A program made the translations under genes and the position numbers. A stretch of 64,000 bases of DNA from Pseudomonas sp. AFG_SD02_1510_Pfu_092 (lineage in GTDB: Bacteria; Pseudomonadota; Gammaproteobacteria; Pseudomonadales; Pseudomonadaceae): positions 1 to 64,000 of the forward strand of contig NZ_PUQD01000008.1 of assembly GCF_003331055.1 (NCBI RefSeq). Direction: 5' to 3'. Below are positions 11,175 through 19,064 of this stretch, piece by piece. Position 1 is the first letter of the stretch; each line of letters opens with the position of its first letter. Under the pieces are notes generated by a model. That model had not been told where the DNA came from and ran no database searches. It worked only from the letters and a program-made list of their open reading frames with translations.

Positions 11175-12179
11175 CTACTTATTCGATTGGTTGCGGGCGT
11201 TCCAGTAACCACGCGCCGTGGCGAAAGCGTGTTCACGGTCTTGGCCCAAGCCACGCAGGGCCAGGGCGATGGTAGCGACCACGGCCATTTCACCGTAGCT
11301 GTCCTGCGCCTCACCGCGCCACACCGCCAGCATTTGCTCGGGCTGAAGGCTCGGCGGCTTCACATGGCGACGCTCGCTCAGTGCCGGCCATTCCTCGTCC
11401 CAGGCTGCGCCGGCGGTGGTGCCGTAGAGGTGGCTGATGACGTCGGGGTTGACCTCGACTTCACCACCATCGCCCTTGATCACCACGGCATGGTCGCCCA
11501 GCAGGCGGCTGGCCTCGCGGTGCACCGCCTGGTAACCGGGGTGGAATATGCTCTGCAGGCCACAGCGCGCGCCCAGCGGGTTGAGTACCCGGGCCAGCGA
11601 ATGGATCGGCGAACGCAAGCCGAGGATGTTGCGCAGGTCGATCATGCGCTGCAATTGCGGCGCCCAGTCCTGCAGCGGGAAGAAGGCCAGGCGGTGCTGG
11701 TCCAGGGCCTGGCTGAGCGAAGCCCAGTCGCGGCACAGCGGGATTTCCAGCAACGACAATAACTGCTCGGTGTACAGGCGCCCGGCGGTATGCGCGCCAC
11801 CGCCATGCATCAGGATGCGCACGCCATTGTCGGCCAGGCACTTGGCGGCCAGCAGGTACCACGGCAGGTGGCGCTTCTTGCCCGCGTAGGTCGGCCAGTC
11901 GAGGTCCACGGCGATGCGCGGCGCCTGCAGGTGCGCGCGCAGGGCTTCGGTGAAGCCGGCCAGTTCTTCGGCGCTTTCTTCCTTGTGGCGCAACAGCATC
12001 AGGAAGGCGCCAAGCTGGGCGTCCTCGACCTTGCCCTCCAGCAGCAGGGTCATTGCGGCGCGGGCCTCCTCGCGGGTCAGGCCGCGTGCGCCGCGCTTGC
12101 CTTTGCCGAGAATGCGCACGAACTCGGCGAACGGGTGTTCGGCGGGGGTTTCCAGGGTGAGCGGGCGTGGCTGGGTCAT
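11175..12179 (-). CDS. ybiB: YbiB/TrpD2-type phosphoribosyltransferase-like DNA-binding protein
   Basis: 334 residues resembling anthranilate phosphoribosyltransferase (TrpD). The N-terminal helical domain is followed by the nucleoside-phosphorylase-like core with the glycine-rich MHGGGAHTAGR segment and the KGDGGEVEVNP segment. This subgroup (YbiB/TrpD2) is known to bind nucleic acid and is usually not the trp enzyme; no other trp gene is nearby. It overlaps tusE by four bases, so it is the last gene of the tusDCBE-ybiB operon. An enzymatic role is not evident from sequence. Confidence 0.85.
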   Translation of the reverse strand: MTQPRPLTLETPAEHPFAEFVRILGKGKRGARGLTREEARAAMTLLLEGKVEDAQLGAFLMLLRHKEESAEELAGFTEALRAHLQAPRIAVDLDWPTYAGKKRHLPWYLLAAKCLADNGVRILMHGGGAHTAGRLYTEQLLSLLEIPLCRDWASLSQALDQHRLAFFPLQDWAPQLQRMIDLRNILGLRSPIHSLARVLNPLGARCGLQSIFHPGYQAVHREASRLLGDHAVVIKGDGGEVEVNPDVISHLYGTTAGAAWDEEWPALSERRHVKPPSLQPEQMLAVWRGEAQDSYGEMAVVATIALALRGLGQDREHAFATARGYWNARNQSNK

Positions 12180-12511
12180 ATGCAGTTGGTCGGCTTGGGC
12201 AGGCCCGCCAGCTTGGCGGCGAGTTTGGCGGGAGTGCCATTGAACAGGCGGTTCAGGTGCGGGCTGTTGCCCTTGTCCGGGCCCAGCTTGAGCGCTGTGT
12301 ACTTGATCAGTGGGCGGGTTGCCGGGGACAGCTGGTATTCCTGATAGAACTGGCGCAGCAGTTCGATGATCTGCCAGTGGTCCGCCGTCAGCGCGATACC
12401 CTCACGCGCAGCCAGCGCCTCGGCGGCGGCGGGGGACCAGTCTTGCAGGTCGAGCAGAAAGCCGTCCTTGTCCAGGGCGATCGCCTGATCGCCAACGTTG
12501 AGGGTATTCAT
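12176..12511 (-). CDS. tusE: Sulfurtransferase TusE (DsrC family)
   Basis: 111 residues. TusE takes persulfide sulfur from TusBCD and passes it to MnmA for 2-thiolation of wobble uridine in Lys, Glu and Gln tRNAs. The DsrC fold signature is seen in DLQDWSPAAAEALA, TADHWQIIELLRQFY and the C-terminal arm GLPKPTNCI, where the penultimate Cys is the sulfur carrier. The MNTLNVG start gives the family length; the frame is open further upstream but overlaps tusB. Confidence 0.94.
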   Translation of the reverse strand: MNTLNVGDQAIALDKDGFLLDLQDWSPAAAEALAAREGIALTADHWQIIELLRQFYQEYQLSPATRPLIKYTALKLGPDKGNSPHLNRLFNGTPAKLAAKLAGLPKPTNCI

Positions 12512-12804
12512 AACCAGCTGTTGACCTTGTCGTAATGCAGCGACAGTTCGACGAACCCGGCGTAGTCCACGGCCTTGGCCAGGTCGTTGCCGAGCGCTCG
12601 GGCTTGCAGGTCTTCGTCCAGGGCGAACAGGCGTTGCGCCAGGCCGGCGGCTTGCAATTGGCGGTGTGGCTCGCTGCCGCTGCGCAGGGCGTATACCGCA
12701 TCGCCGCACAGCAGCAGAGCGTCGTCGGTGCCGAGCAGGCGCAGGCAGCTGGCCAGGCGTTCGTCGCCAAACGGTGAGTGGGCAATTACATGCAGGGTCG
12801 TCAT
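12508..12804 (-). CDS. tusB: Sulfurtransferase complex subunit TusB (DsrH family)
   Basis: 98 residues, the small DsrH/TusB subunit of the TusBCD heterohexamer. The N-terminal MTTLHVIAHSPF and the LLLCGDAVYALR core match the family. It overlaps tusE by four bases and abuts tusC, in the conserved order tusD-C-B-E, consistent with translational coupling and complex formation. Confidence 0.92.
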   Translation of the reverse strand: MTTLHVIAHSPFGDERLASCLRLLGTDDALLLCGDAVYALRSGSEPHRQLQAAGLAQRLFALDEDLQARALGNDLAKAVDYAGFVELSLHYDKVNSWL

Positions 12805-13163
12805 CAGAGCGTTACCACCTGGTCGAAACGGGCGATCAGCGCGGCCAGTGCGGTGTCATCCAGCACGTGCACCGGCAATGTCAGGCTGTCGGCGGCCAGG
12901 CCACGGCGGGCGAGGCTGTGGCTGCAGGCGAACAGCTCTTCGACGCCGAACATGGGCAGTGCTTGCAGGTTGGCAGCGAGGTTCTTCTGTTGGAGGGCTG
13001 TGGGTTGCTGGTCCGCGGCAAGCTGGAACACGCCGTCGTCGAGGAACAGCATGCCCAGAGGCAGATCGAACGCACCGCCCGCCAAGGCGATGTCCAGTGC
13101 CTCACGGGCTGATGGGCCGTTCCAGGGCGCCTGGCGGCTGATGATCAACAAGGATTTGGCCAT
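12804..13163 (-). CDS. tusC: Sulfurtransferase complex subunit TusC (DsrF family)
   Basis: 119 residues starting MAKSLLIISRQAPW, the normal TusC N terminus; an in-frame upstream extension would lie inside tusD and is not used. TusC is the structural middle subunit of TusBCD. The LGMLFLDDGVFQLA segment and FGVEELFACSHSL match DsrF-family proteins. It sits between tusD and tusB with at most one base between genes. Confidence 0.92.
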   Translation of the reverse strand: MAKSLLIISRQAPWNGPSAREALDIALAGGAFDLPLGMLFLDDGVFQLAADQQPTALQQKNLAANLQALPMFGVEELFACSHSLARRGLAADSLTLPVHVLDDTALAALIARFDQVVTL

Positions 13164-13164
13164 T

Positions 13165-13557
13165 TCAGTCGCCTCCGAAGCAGACAAGGCGGTCAGCAAC
13201 CTGCGCCGCTTCATGCAGCTGGCCAAGCCCCGACAATTCCCAAGGCTTGGGCAGGTTCACGGCCGGGCGCTGGTAGCGGCTGGCTTCGGCTTCGTCGAGC
13301 ACGCCACGGCGCAGCGCGGCGGCGATGCACACCACCGCGTCCAGCTGGTTGGTCTCGATGAAGGCGCGCCATTGGCCGGCCACATCCAGTTCGTCCTGGG
13401 GGGCGACGACGTTGGCCGAGGCACTGTGCACCCCGTCCTGGTAGAAGAACAGCCGGGCAATTTCATGCCCGCCAGCGAGCACCGCCTCGGCGTAGCGCAA
13501 GGCGCGCCGCGAGGAGGGCGCATGCGCCGGGGAGAACACCGCGATAGCGAATTTCAT
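13165..13557 (-). CDS. tusD: Sulfurtransferase complex subunit TusD (DsrE family)
   Basis: 130 residues. TusD accepts persulfide sulfur from TusA on its conserved cysteine, here Cys76 in LDAVVCIAAALRRGV, and hands it to TusE. The DsrE fold shows MKFAIAVFSPAH at the start, HEIARLFFYQDGVH, and LGQLHEAAQVADRLVCFGG at the end. It is the first gene of the leftward tusDCBE-ybiB operon, with a bidirectional terminator just upstream separating it from the permease gene. Confidence 0.94.
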   Translation of the reverse strand: MKFAIAVFSPAHAPSSRRALRYAEAVLAGGHEIARLFFYQDGVHSASANVVAPQDELDVAGQWRAFIETNQLDAVVCIAAALRRGVLDEAEASRYQRPAVNLPKPWELSGLGQLHEAAQVADRLVCFGGD

Positions 13558-13595
13558 GGGCAACTCATGCAAAAGGAATGGTGCCATGATAAAGC

Positions 13596-13640
13596 AAAAA
13601 AGCCCGCGCCCGCTTGTGCATGGCGGGGCGGGCTTTTTAC
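13596..13640. terminator. Rho-independent terminator after the NCS2 permease
   Basis: AAAAAAGCCCGC...GCGGGCTTTTT forms a GC-rich stem with A and T tracts on its two sides. It lies between the permease stop codon and the tusD start, and would end the leftward permease transcript. Confidence 0.75.
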
Positions 13641-13655
13641 AGGAAAAAACAGGCC

Positions 13656-15035
13656 TCAAGCCTGCTCCTTGCCCTCCGGCAAGAACCAGTTCAGCAGCAA
13701 CGCGCAAATACCCCCGGTAGCGACACCCGACTCCAGCACGTTGCGAATCGCCGCCGGCATGTGCGCGAGGAACTCTGGCACTTGCGCCACACCCAGGCCC
13801 AGTGCCAGCGACACCGCGATGATCAGCAGGGCACGACGGTCCAGGCGGGTGCTGGCCAGAATATTGATGCCGGAAGCGGCAACCGCACCGAACATGACCA
13901 TGGCCGCGCCGCCCAGTACCGGCTCCGGTACCGCCTGGATCACCCCGGCAACGCTCGGGAACAGGCCCAGCAGCACCAGCATCACGGCGATCCACAGGCC
14001 GATGTGGCGGCTGGCAATACCGGTCAGCTGAATCACGCCATTGTTCTGCGCAAAGATCGAGCTCGGGAAGGTGTTGAACAGGCCGGCCAGCAGCGAGTTG
14101 GCCCCGTTGACCAGCACACCGCCCTTGATCCGCTGCATCCACACCGGGCCTTCGACCGGCTGGCGTGACACCTTGCTGGTGGCGGTAACGTCACCGATGG
14201 CTTCCAGCGAGGTCACCAGGTAGATCACCAGCATTGGAATGAACAGCGCCCAGGAGAAGCCCAGGCCGAAGTGCAGCGGCATTGGCACTTGGAACAGCGC
14301 GGCCTCGTGCATGCCGGTGAAGTCCAGGCGACCCAGGTAGCCGGCCAGGGCGTAGCCGACCGCCAGGGCGATGACAATGGCGCAGCTGCGCATCCACACC
14401 ACCGGGATGCGATTGAGGGCGACGATGATCGCCAGTACCACGCCCGACAGCAGCAGGTTCTCGCCGTTGGCGAAGGTGCCGTTGCCCATGGCGCCGAAGC
14501 CGCCGCCCATGCTGATCAGGCCGACCTTGATCAGGGTCAGGCCGATCATCAGCACCACGATGCCGGTCACCAGCGGGGTGATCAGGCGTTTGACGAAGGG
14601 CAGGATGCGCGACACGCCCATCTCGACGAACGAGCCGGCGATCACCACACCAAAGATCGCCGCCATCACGCCTTCTACCGGAGTGCCTTGCTTGACCATC
14701 AGCGCACCGCCGGCAATCAGCGGGCCGACGAAGTTGAAGCTGGTGCCCTGAACGATCAACAGCCCGGCGCCGAACGGCCCGAAGCGTTTGCACTGGACGA
14801 AGGTGGCGATACCCGAGATCACCAGCGACATGGAAACGATGAGGTTGGTATCACGCGCCGAAACGCCCAACGCCTGGCAGATCAGCAGGCCAGGGGTGAC
14901 GATCGGCACGATGATCGCCAGCAGGTGCTGCAGGGCTGCCAGCAGGCCGATAAGCAGCCGTGGCTTGTCCTCCAGACCAAGCACCAGTTCATTGGCAGGC
15001 GCCGCCGCGCCTGGGCTGTGTTCGTGTGAGCTCAT
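13656..15035 (-). CDS. NCS2-family uracil/xanthine-type nucleobase permease
   Basis: 459 residues with about 14 hydrophobic segments, a nucleobase:cation symporter-2 protein importing xanthine, urate or uracil with protons. Signature motifs are LQHLLAIIVPIVTPGLL in TM1, the substrate-site glutamate in LVTSLEAIGDVTAT, and the QNNGVIQLTGIASR motif. These resemble the XanQ/UacT branch more than UraA, but the exact substrate cannot be read. The start is the ATG of MSSHEHSPG; the 32-residue upstream extension is not hydrophobic or family-like. It is a monocistronic unit with a terminator downstream. Confidence 0.9.
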   Translation of the reverse strand: MSSHEHSPGAAAPANELVLGLEDKPRLLIGLLAALQHLLAIIVPIVTPGLLICQALGVSARDTNLIVSMSLVISGIATFVQCKRFGPFGAGLLIVQGTSFNFVGPLIAGGALMVKQGTPVEGVMAAIFGVVIAGSFVEMGVSRILPFVKRLITPLVTGIVVLMIGLTLIKVGLISMGGGFGAMGNGTFANGENLLLSGVVLAIIVALNRIPVVWMRSCAIVIALAVGYALAGYLGRLDFTGMHEAALFQVPMPLHFGLGFSWALFIPMLVIYLVTSLEAIGDVTATSKVSRQPVEGPVWMQRIKGGVLVNGANSLLAGLFNTFPSSIFAQNNGVIQLTGIASRHIGLWIAVMLVLLGLFPSVAGVIQAVPEPVLGGAAMVMFGAVAASGINILASTRLDRRALLIIAVSLALGLGVAQVPEFLAHMPAAIRNVLESGVATGGICALLLNWFLPEGKEQA

Positions 15036-15192
15036 TAAGAAAGCCGCCCCGGAAGAAAAAGGAACGCATTCTACGGGGTGATGGCGGTTTGGGGTAGAGC
15101 AATGCACGATGGCAGCATGATCGCCGAGCATTCGCGCGATTATCTGACTTTAAGGTCAATTGACGAGGTTTCTCCAGGCCCGCCTCGGTCAC

Positions 15193-15278
15193 CTGTGGGA
15201 GCGGGCGTGCCCGCTAAGCAGGCGACGCGGTGGTTGGCACCGGCTTTGCCGGTGTTCGCGGGCATGCCCGCTCCCACA
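15193..15278. repeat. REP-type inverted repeat
   Basis: TGTGGGAGCGGGCGTGCCCGC and its inverted partner GCGGGCATGCCCGCTCCCACA flank a smaller CACCGGC...GCCGGTG stem. The same unit appears right of the prophage (59244-59327), and a single arm is seen upstream of ftsK. Confidence 0.85.
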
Positions 15279-15310
15279 AAGATCTATGACAGCCTTGGAA
15301 CTTGAGCATG

Positions 15311-15338
15311 AAAAAAGCCCGCCGAAGCGGGCTTTCTC
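15311..15338 (-). terminator. Rho-independent terminator of the Bax inhibitor-1 family gene
   Basis: AAAAAAGCCCGC-CGAA-GCGGGCTTTC: a 7-bp stem with a UNCG-like loop and, on the minus strand, a T run. It lies 14 bases after the stop codon. Confidence 0.8.
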
Positions 15339-15351
15339 ACGCAGCAATCAA

Positions 15352-16023
15352 TCAGTCATCACGGCCCATGATGCCGAACAGTTGCAGCAGGCTGACGAAC
15401 AGGTTGTAGATCGATACATACAGGCTGATGGTCGCCATGATGTAGTTGCGCTCACCACCATGGATGATCGCGCTGGTCTGGAACAGGATGCACACCGACG
15501 AGAACAGCACGAAGCCAGCGCTGATCGCCAGTTGCAGGCCGCTGATCTGGAAGAAGAAGCTGGCCACGACGGCGCCCAGCAGCACGAAGAAGCCTGCAGT
15601 GATGAAGCCGCTGAGGAAGCTCATGTCCTTGCGGGTGATCAGTACATAGGCCGACAGGCCACCGAACACCAGCGCAGTCATGGCGAACGCCGAGCTGACT
15701 ACCTCGGCGCCACCGGCCATGCCCAGGTAACGGTTGAGGATAGGGCCGAGAATGAAGCCCATGAAGCCGGTGAGCGCGAAGGTGGACACCAGGCCCCAGG
15801 CCGAGTCACGCAGTTTGTTGGTAAGGAAGAACAGCCCGTAGAAGCCGATCAGTACCACGAACACGTTCGGGTAGCCGACGCGCATCTGCTGGGCCACGAA
15901 GGCCATGACACCGCTGAAGGCGAGGGTAAGTGCCAGCAGGCTGTACGTGTTGCGCAGGACCTTGCTGATCTCCTGCTGCTCGACCTGCTGGCCGTGATGT
16001 ACGGCGTAATCCTGTTCGCGCAT
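15352..16023 (-). CDS. Bax inhibitor-1/YccA family membrane protein
   Basis: 223 residues with seven predicted membrane segments after a charged N terminus (MREQDYAVHHGQQVEQQEISK). This matches the YccA/YbhL branch of the BI-1 (TMBIM) family. YccA is known to interact with FtsH; other members conduct Ca2+ or protons. The family core is seen in NKLRDSAWGLVSTFALTGFMGF and in the C-terminal YVSIYNLFVSLLQLFGIMGRDD. The ATG is preceded by AAGGAGTGTCGCC. It is the last host gene before the tRNA used by the prophage. Confidence 0.93.
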   Translation of the reverse strand: MREQDYAVHHGQQVEQQEISKVLRNTYSLLALTLAFSGVMAFVAQQMRVGYPNVFVVLIGFYGLFFLTNKLRDSAWGLVSTFALTGFMGFILGPILNRYLGMAGGAEVVSSAFAMTALVFGGLSAYVLITRKDMSFLSGFITAGFFVLLGAVVASFFFQISGLQLAISAGFVLFSSVCILFQTSAIIHGGERNYIMATISLYVSIYNLFVSLLQLFGIMGRDD

Positions 16024-16157
16024 GGCGACACTCCTTGGTAAACCTGTGGTTGTCAAACGTTCAGATGCCGTGAGTCTATCAGAGGTCCCGCAACCCGCGA
16101 CACAGAGAGTTTGACAGCGTGTTTCATTACGGTATGATGGCGGCCGCAAAACGAGCT

Positions 16158-16245
16158 GGAAGCGTGGCCGAGTGGTTTAAGGCAACGGTCTTGAAAACCG
16201 TCGATGGGCAACTATCCTAGAGTTCGAATCTCTACGCTTCCGCCA
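16158..16245 (+). tRNA. tRNA-Ser (anticodon UGA)
   Basis: The 88-nt sequence folds as a class II tRNA. The acceptor stem is GGAAGCG/CGCTTCC with discriminator G and an encoded CCA. The D arm is GCCGAGTGGTTTAAGGC. The anticodon stem ACGGT/ACCGT carries loop CTTGAAA, giving anticodon TGA. A long variable arm and a TTCGAAT T-loop complete it. The part from 16185 onward is duplicated at 59086, so the prophage supplies or restores the 3' two-thirds of the gene and the tRNA stays intact. Confidence 0.97.
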
Positions 16246-16249
16246 TATT
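16185..16249 (+). other. attL: 65-bp prophage attachment core in tRNA-Ser
   Basis: These 65 bases, from the anticodon stem through CCA and a few bases beyond, are identical to 59086-59150. Identity stops abruptly on both sides. The repeat bounds a 42.9-kb block of phage genes with an integrase 107 bases inside, so this is the left attachment site of an integrated phage. Confidence 0.95.
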
Positions 16250-16250
16250 C

Positions 16251-16277
16251 AAAGCCCTGATTATTCAGGGCTTTTTG
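16251..16277 (+). terminator. Terminator downstream of tRNA-Ser, phage side
   Basis: AAGCCCTGA-TTAT-TCAGGGCTT followed by TTT. It lies just inside attL, so it is phage-borne, and gives the re-formed tRNA gene a transcription end. A different terminator with the same role lies after attR, on the host side. Confidence 0.8.
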
Positions 16278-16355
16278 CGTTTTTGGGGCATAGAAAAACG
16301 ACCCGTGGGAAAACCCTTGGGAATGGTTTATTTCGGAAGCGCTTCCGATACTTTC

Positions 16356-17417
16356 TTACTTGGTCGGTTTCGCCAGGGCCCCAACTCGGCGATATACCCG
16401 CTCGGTAATGTCGCCCTTGGTGTGGCCCAGCAGCAGGCTGGCGTGCTCGACATCGACGATCTCGGATGCTGCTTTCGGGCGGATGTCACGGAACTGGAAT
16501 TGGCTAATACGGCCAGCCAGCACTTGGTCGCCGGCGGCTACCGCTGCTTTCACTGCTTCCTCCCGGGCATCGTCCCAGCGGTGGCGAAGCATGGCGGCCG
16601 TGACGCGTTTTCCTGACTCGGTCAGCAAGAGATACGGCGAACCGTGCGGCGCGTTCCGCTCCAGTATCTTCCGGATCAATGCGCCCAGGCCGCTTTCGAC
16701 TCCATCCACCTCAAGCATGATCCTCAGCTTCTTGTGGGTCTTTTTCTGCTTTACACCGAGGGCCTTATCCTCGATGTCATCCCTTCTCATCACCAGCACG
16801 TCCGCCGGACGCTGGCCCGTCAAATACGCCAGGTCCATGGCGTCCTTCAATTCACCCACCGCCTTCGCGTAAACCGCGCTCCAAATCGCATCGTTCGCAT
16901 AGAAGTCCCTGGGCACTTCCTTGTTTTTGCGAACGCCCTGGCATGGGTTCTCTTTGGTGGTAAGACCCCATTCCCGTGCCATGTTGTAGACGTGCGATAG
17001 GAGGGCGATTTCCCTATTCGCGCGCACCGGCGCCGATCGTGCATCGCGGTACTGGGCGACAAGCGCTGGCGTAATGGCCTCGATGGGGGCCTTGTCGAAA
17101 AATGGCCGCAACTGCCGGAGCTCTGCCAGGTTATCCTTCTGCGTACGCTCGCCCTTTTTGGGGATAATGTCTCGCTCATAGCGATCAAAGATTGCCCCCA
17201 TCATCAGCAAGTCACGCGGTTTTTCCCGGGCCTCCAGCTCTGCCCATTTCATCCGGGCCAGGCTTAGGTCCGTGCCCAAGGCGATTTCCTGGCCGTCCTT
17301 GTCGCGGTAGTAGTAACTGATCCATGCCTTGTTCGGGTTCTTCTTGCTCTTGCTGGTGCGCTTACGCCGGTACACGCCCGGCGGCAAATCCCTGTTCTCT
17401 GTGCTACGGGGGCGCAT
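16356..17417 (-). CDS. int: Prophage integrase (tyrosine recombinase)
   Basis: 353 residues. The N-terminal arm-binding domain (RRKRTSKSKKNPNKAWISYYYR) is followed by a SAM-like core-binding domain and the C-terminal catalytic domain. Catalytic positions are Arg in TGQRPADVL, Lys in KQKKTHKKLR, Arg in FRDIRPKAASE, His in LGHTKGD and the nucleophile Tyr in ERVYRR. The usual His of the HxxR motif is replaced by Arg (RDIR), a variant known in some phage integrases. It lies beside attL, pointing at the tRNA, as expected for the enzyme that made this insertion. Confidence 0.95.
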   Translation of the reverse strand: MRPRSTENRDLPPGVYRRKRTSKSKKNPNKAWISYYYRDKDGQEIALGTDLSLARMKWAELEAREKPRDLLMMGAIFDRYERDIIPKKGERTQKDNLAELRQLRPFFDKAPIEAITPALVAQYRDARSAPVRANREIALLSHVYNMAREWGLTTKENPCQGVRKNKEVPRDFYANDAIWSAVYAKAVGELKDAMDLAYLTGQRPADVLVMRRDDIEDKALGVKQKKTHKKLRIMLEVDGVESGLGALIRKILERNAPHGSPYLLLTESGKRVTAAMLRHRWDDAREEAVKAAVAAGDQVLAGRISQFQFRDIRPKAASEIVDVEHASLLLGHTKGDITERVYRRVGALAKPTK

Positions 17418-17418
17418 A

Positions 17419-17664
17419 TCACCTCACCTTTGAAAAATCAGGCGTCCACACTGGTGCGGATGGCGGGGGGGGCGGTGCCAGCGGCACCACCTCAAGGGTT
17501 ACGCCCAGCTTCATGCGGGCATACTGGCGACCCACCAAGGGCCGGCCGCCGCGACTCTCGACGAAGTGCCAGCCGCGCTCATTGAGCCAGCGGCGCTGCC
17601 AGCCCCTGGCCTTGTAGCCGGTTAGGTCGGCCAGCTCTTCGTCCGAAAGGATCTCGGTTTCCAT
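17419..17664 (-). CDS. DUF4224 protein, possible excisionase or integration regulator
   Basis: 81 residues. The N-terminal part SDEELADLTGYKARGWQRRWL followed by GWHFVESRGGRPLVGRQYA matches the DUF4224 family found next to phage integrases. The compact helix-turn-helix-like arrangement plus the RGGRP segment suggests a DNA-binding role. The C-terminal 20 residues are proline-rich. It directly precedes int in the leftward transcript with one base between the genes. An excisionase (RDF) role is inferred from position only. Confidence 0.8.
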   Translation of the reverse strand: METEILSDEELADLTGYKARGWQRRWLNERGWHFVESRGGRPLVGRQYARMKLGVTLEVVPLAPPPPPSAPVWTPDFSKVR

Positions 17665-17703
17665 GGGATGGTCTCCACGCCGCCGGTGGCGGCAGGTTGG
17701 TGG

Positions 17704-18201
17704 TCAGGTGGGAGTCTTTTCGAGCACCGTGTCGGCGAATTTGAGTGCGGCCTGGGCGTCGTTGACATAGGCCGGGTCGAAGCCCCCGGCGTAGTGGATA
17801 ACGCGCTGGCAGGCGTCCAGTTCTTTGCGCGCCAGGCGCAGCGCCTGGGTCAGTTCTTCCTGCAGCGCACCCTCGGCGCGGCCGATATTCCAAAACTCTT
17901 TGCCCCAATGGCCTTCAGGAGGCGGGTTGCTGTTTTGCTTGCCGAAGGCCATGGCGCCAAGGATGGCGTCACAGAGCAGCCGCTTGTAGATGTTCGCGCC
18001 ATCCAGACCCAGGCCACCGCGCCGACGCAGAGTGCTGACGACCTCGTCGACGTTCAGGCCGCTATCCTTGAGCACGATGTCGAGCTCGGGCTTATCCGGG
18101 GTGTAGATGACCAGGGCCAGCTTTGCGCCTGGCCACAGGTCGGCCGCGATGCGCTCCAGGCAGTCATTGGCAGTTTGATGAAATTGCTGAGTTGCGGACA
18201 T
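17704..18201 (-). CDS. Hypothetical phage protein
   Basis: 165 residues, beginning MSATQQFHQTANDCLERIA after a good GAGGA Shine-Dalgarno sequence; an upstream in-frame ATG lacks one. It is helical and charged in its second half. I recognise it only as a type found in the left arm of Pseudomonas lambdoid prophages. It is in the leftward operon between the PAPS-reductase-like gene and DUF4224. No function can be assigned. Confidence 0.75.
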   Translation of the reverse strand: MSATQQFHQTANDCLERIAADLWPGAKLALVIYTPDKPELDIVLKDSGLNVDEVVSTLRRRGGLGLDGANIYKRLLCDAILGAMAFGKQNSNPPPEGHWGKEFWNIGRAEGALQEELTQALRLARKELDACQRVIHYAGGFDPAYVNDAQAALKFADTVLEKTPT

Positions 18202-18252
18202 AGGAAATCCTCGCCCGTGCATGTCGGCGGGCTTGAGTTGTAGGGGGATGGG

Positions 18253-19017
18253 TTAGGCTTTGGCGATGATGTCGGCTTCGGCTAGCTCGCAGAAGAACGA
18301 ACAGGCCGGCAGCTTTTCGTTTCGGCGAACCGGACCGTCGCCGAGCTCGCGCAGGGAGAACCGCACGTTTGTGGTTCGGTTGCGGAACAGGTACGAGCCT
18401 TCGCCCAGGTCGTCCTGGATGGTGCACAGCGCCTCGAACTGCTGCGGGAAGTCCTGGCGGATGGCCCGAAAGTAGCCTTCGCCGCCCTTCACACAGCCGA
18501 TGCAGTTGGCGTTCTCGTAGCCCATCCGGTACATCAGGGGTAGTTCGATGCCGGCGCGCAGCAGGATGGCCTTGCAGTCGTCCTTGCCCAGGCCTCGGTC
18601 GATCAGCGGGGCGATCACCGGGCGGTCTGGATTGCGTTCTCTGAAATCCTCCAGCCGATCAGCCTCCTCGGCGGTGTAGCCGAACACCATCACATCGCCA
18701 GGCTGCTTCCATGAGTCGAGCAACCGCCGCTTAAGGATCTTGGTGCAGGGGGCGCCAGTGCGTCCCTTCATGTAGCGCTCGCGGCGAAACACCTCGTGGG
18801 CGTCGGCGCCGTACTTCTCGTCACGCAGGACGGTGATCGGCTGGCCGAACCAGACTTCGCAGTCCTGGGCGAACCGGCGGTTGTCCTCATGCTCGTTGGC
18901 GAGGAAGGCGTTGATGATCTGCACGTCGTGCGTGCTGCCGTACTCTGCCAAGGCCAGCTTGGTGGCCACCGCCGAAGCGGCGCCGCAACTGAACTGGCAG
19001 ACGATCCTTGCGTTCAT
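18253..19017 (-). CDS. Phage PAPS-reductase/ATP-pyrophosphatase family protein
   Basis: 254 residues. It resembles the phosphoadenosine phosphosulfate reductase superfamily (adenine-nucleotide alpha-hydrolases, also DndC). The nucleotide-binding loop is seen as CQFSCGAASAVATKLAL, close to the SGGxDS pattern, and CTKILKRRLLDSW, GYTAEEADRLEDF and YENANCIGCVKGGEGYF follow. The CIGC pair may bind metal. Phage members are often annotated as PAPS reductase but lie outside sulfur operons. The ATG overlaps the stop of a 16-codon ORF, suggesting translational coupling. The substrate is unknown. Confidence 0.8.
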   Translation of the reverse strand: MNARIVCQFSCGAASAVATKLALAEYGSTHDVQIINAFLANEHEDNRRFAQDCEVWFGQPITVLRDEKYGADAHEVFRRERYMKGRTGAPCTKILKRRLLDSWKQPGDVMVFGYTAEEADRLEDFRERNPDRPVIAPLIDRGLGKDDCKAILLRAGIELPLMYRMGYENANCIGCVKGGEGYFRAIRQDFPQQFEALCTIQDDLGEGSYLFRNRTTNVRFSLRELGDGPVRRNEKLPACSFFCELAEADIIAKA

Positions 19018-19064
19018 CGCGGCGCCTTCCAGATCAGGTAGGCCATGTAGGCGAGGGCGATCAT
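19014..19064 (-). CDS. 16-residue hydrophobic micropeptide (candidate)
   Basis: The reading frame MIALAYMAYLIWKAPR starts with ATG seven bases after CGGAGG. Its start overlaps the stop of the upstream gene (ATGA) and its stop overlaps the start of the PAPS-reductase-like gene (ATGA). It would be a single short membrane-seeking peptide or simply a translational coupler. The good ribosome-binding site and double overlap are the evidence; nothing about function can be said. Confidence 0.5.
   Translation of the reverse strand: MIALAYMAYLIWKAPR

Larger units (their letters stand above)
15036..15351. other. Intergenic region upstream of the NCS2 permease gene
   Basis: About 316 bases. It holds the promoter region of the permease (near 15040-15160), a REP inverted pair and a terminator listed separately. 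No coding sequence is supported. Confidence 0.6.
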
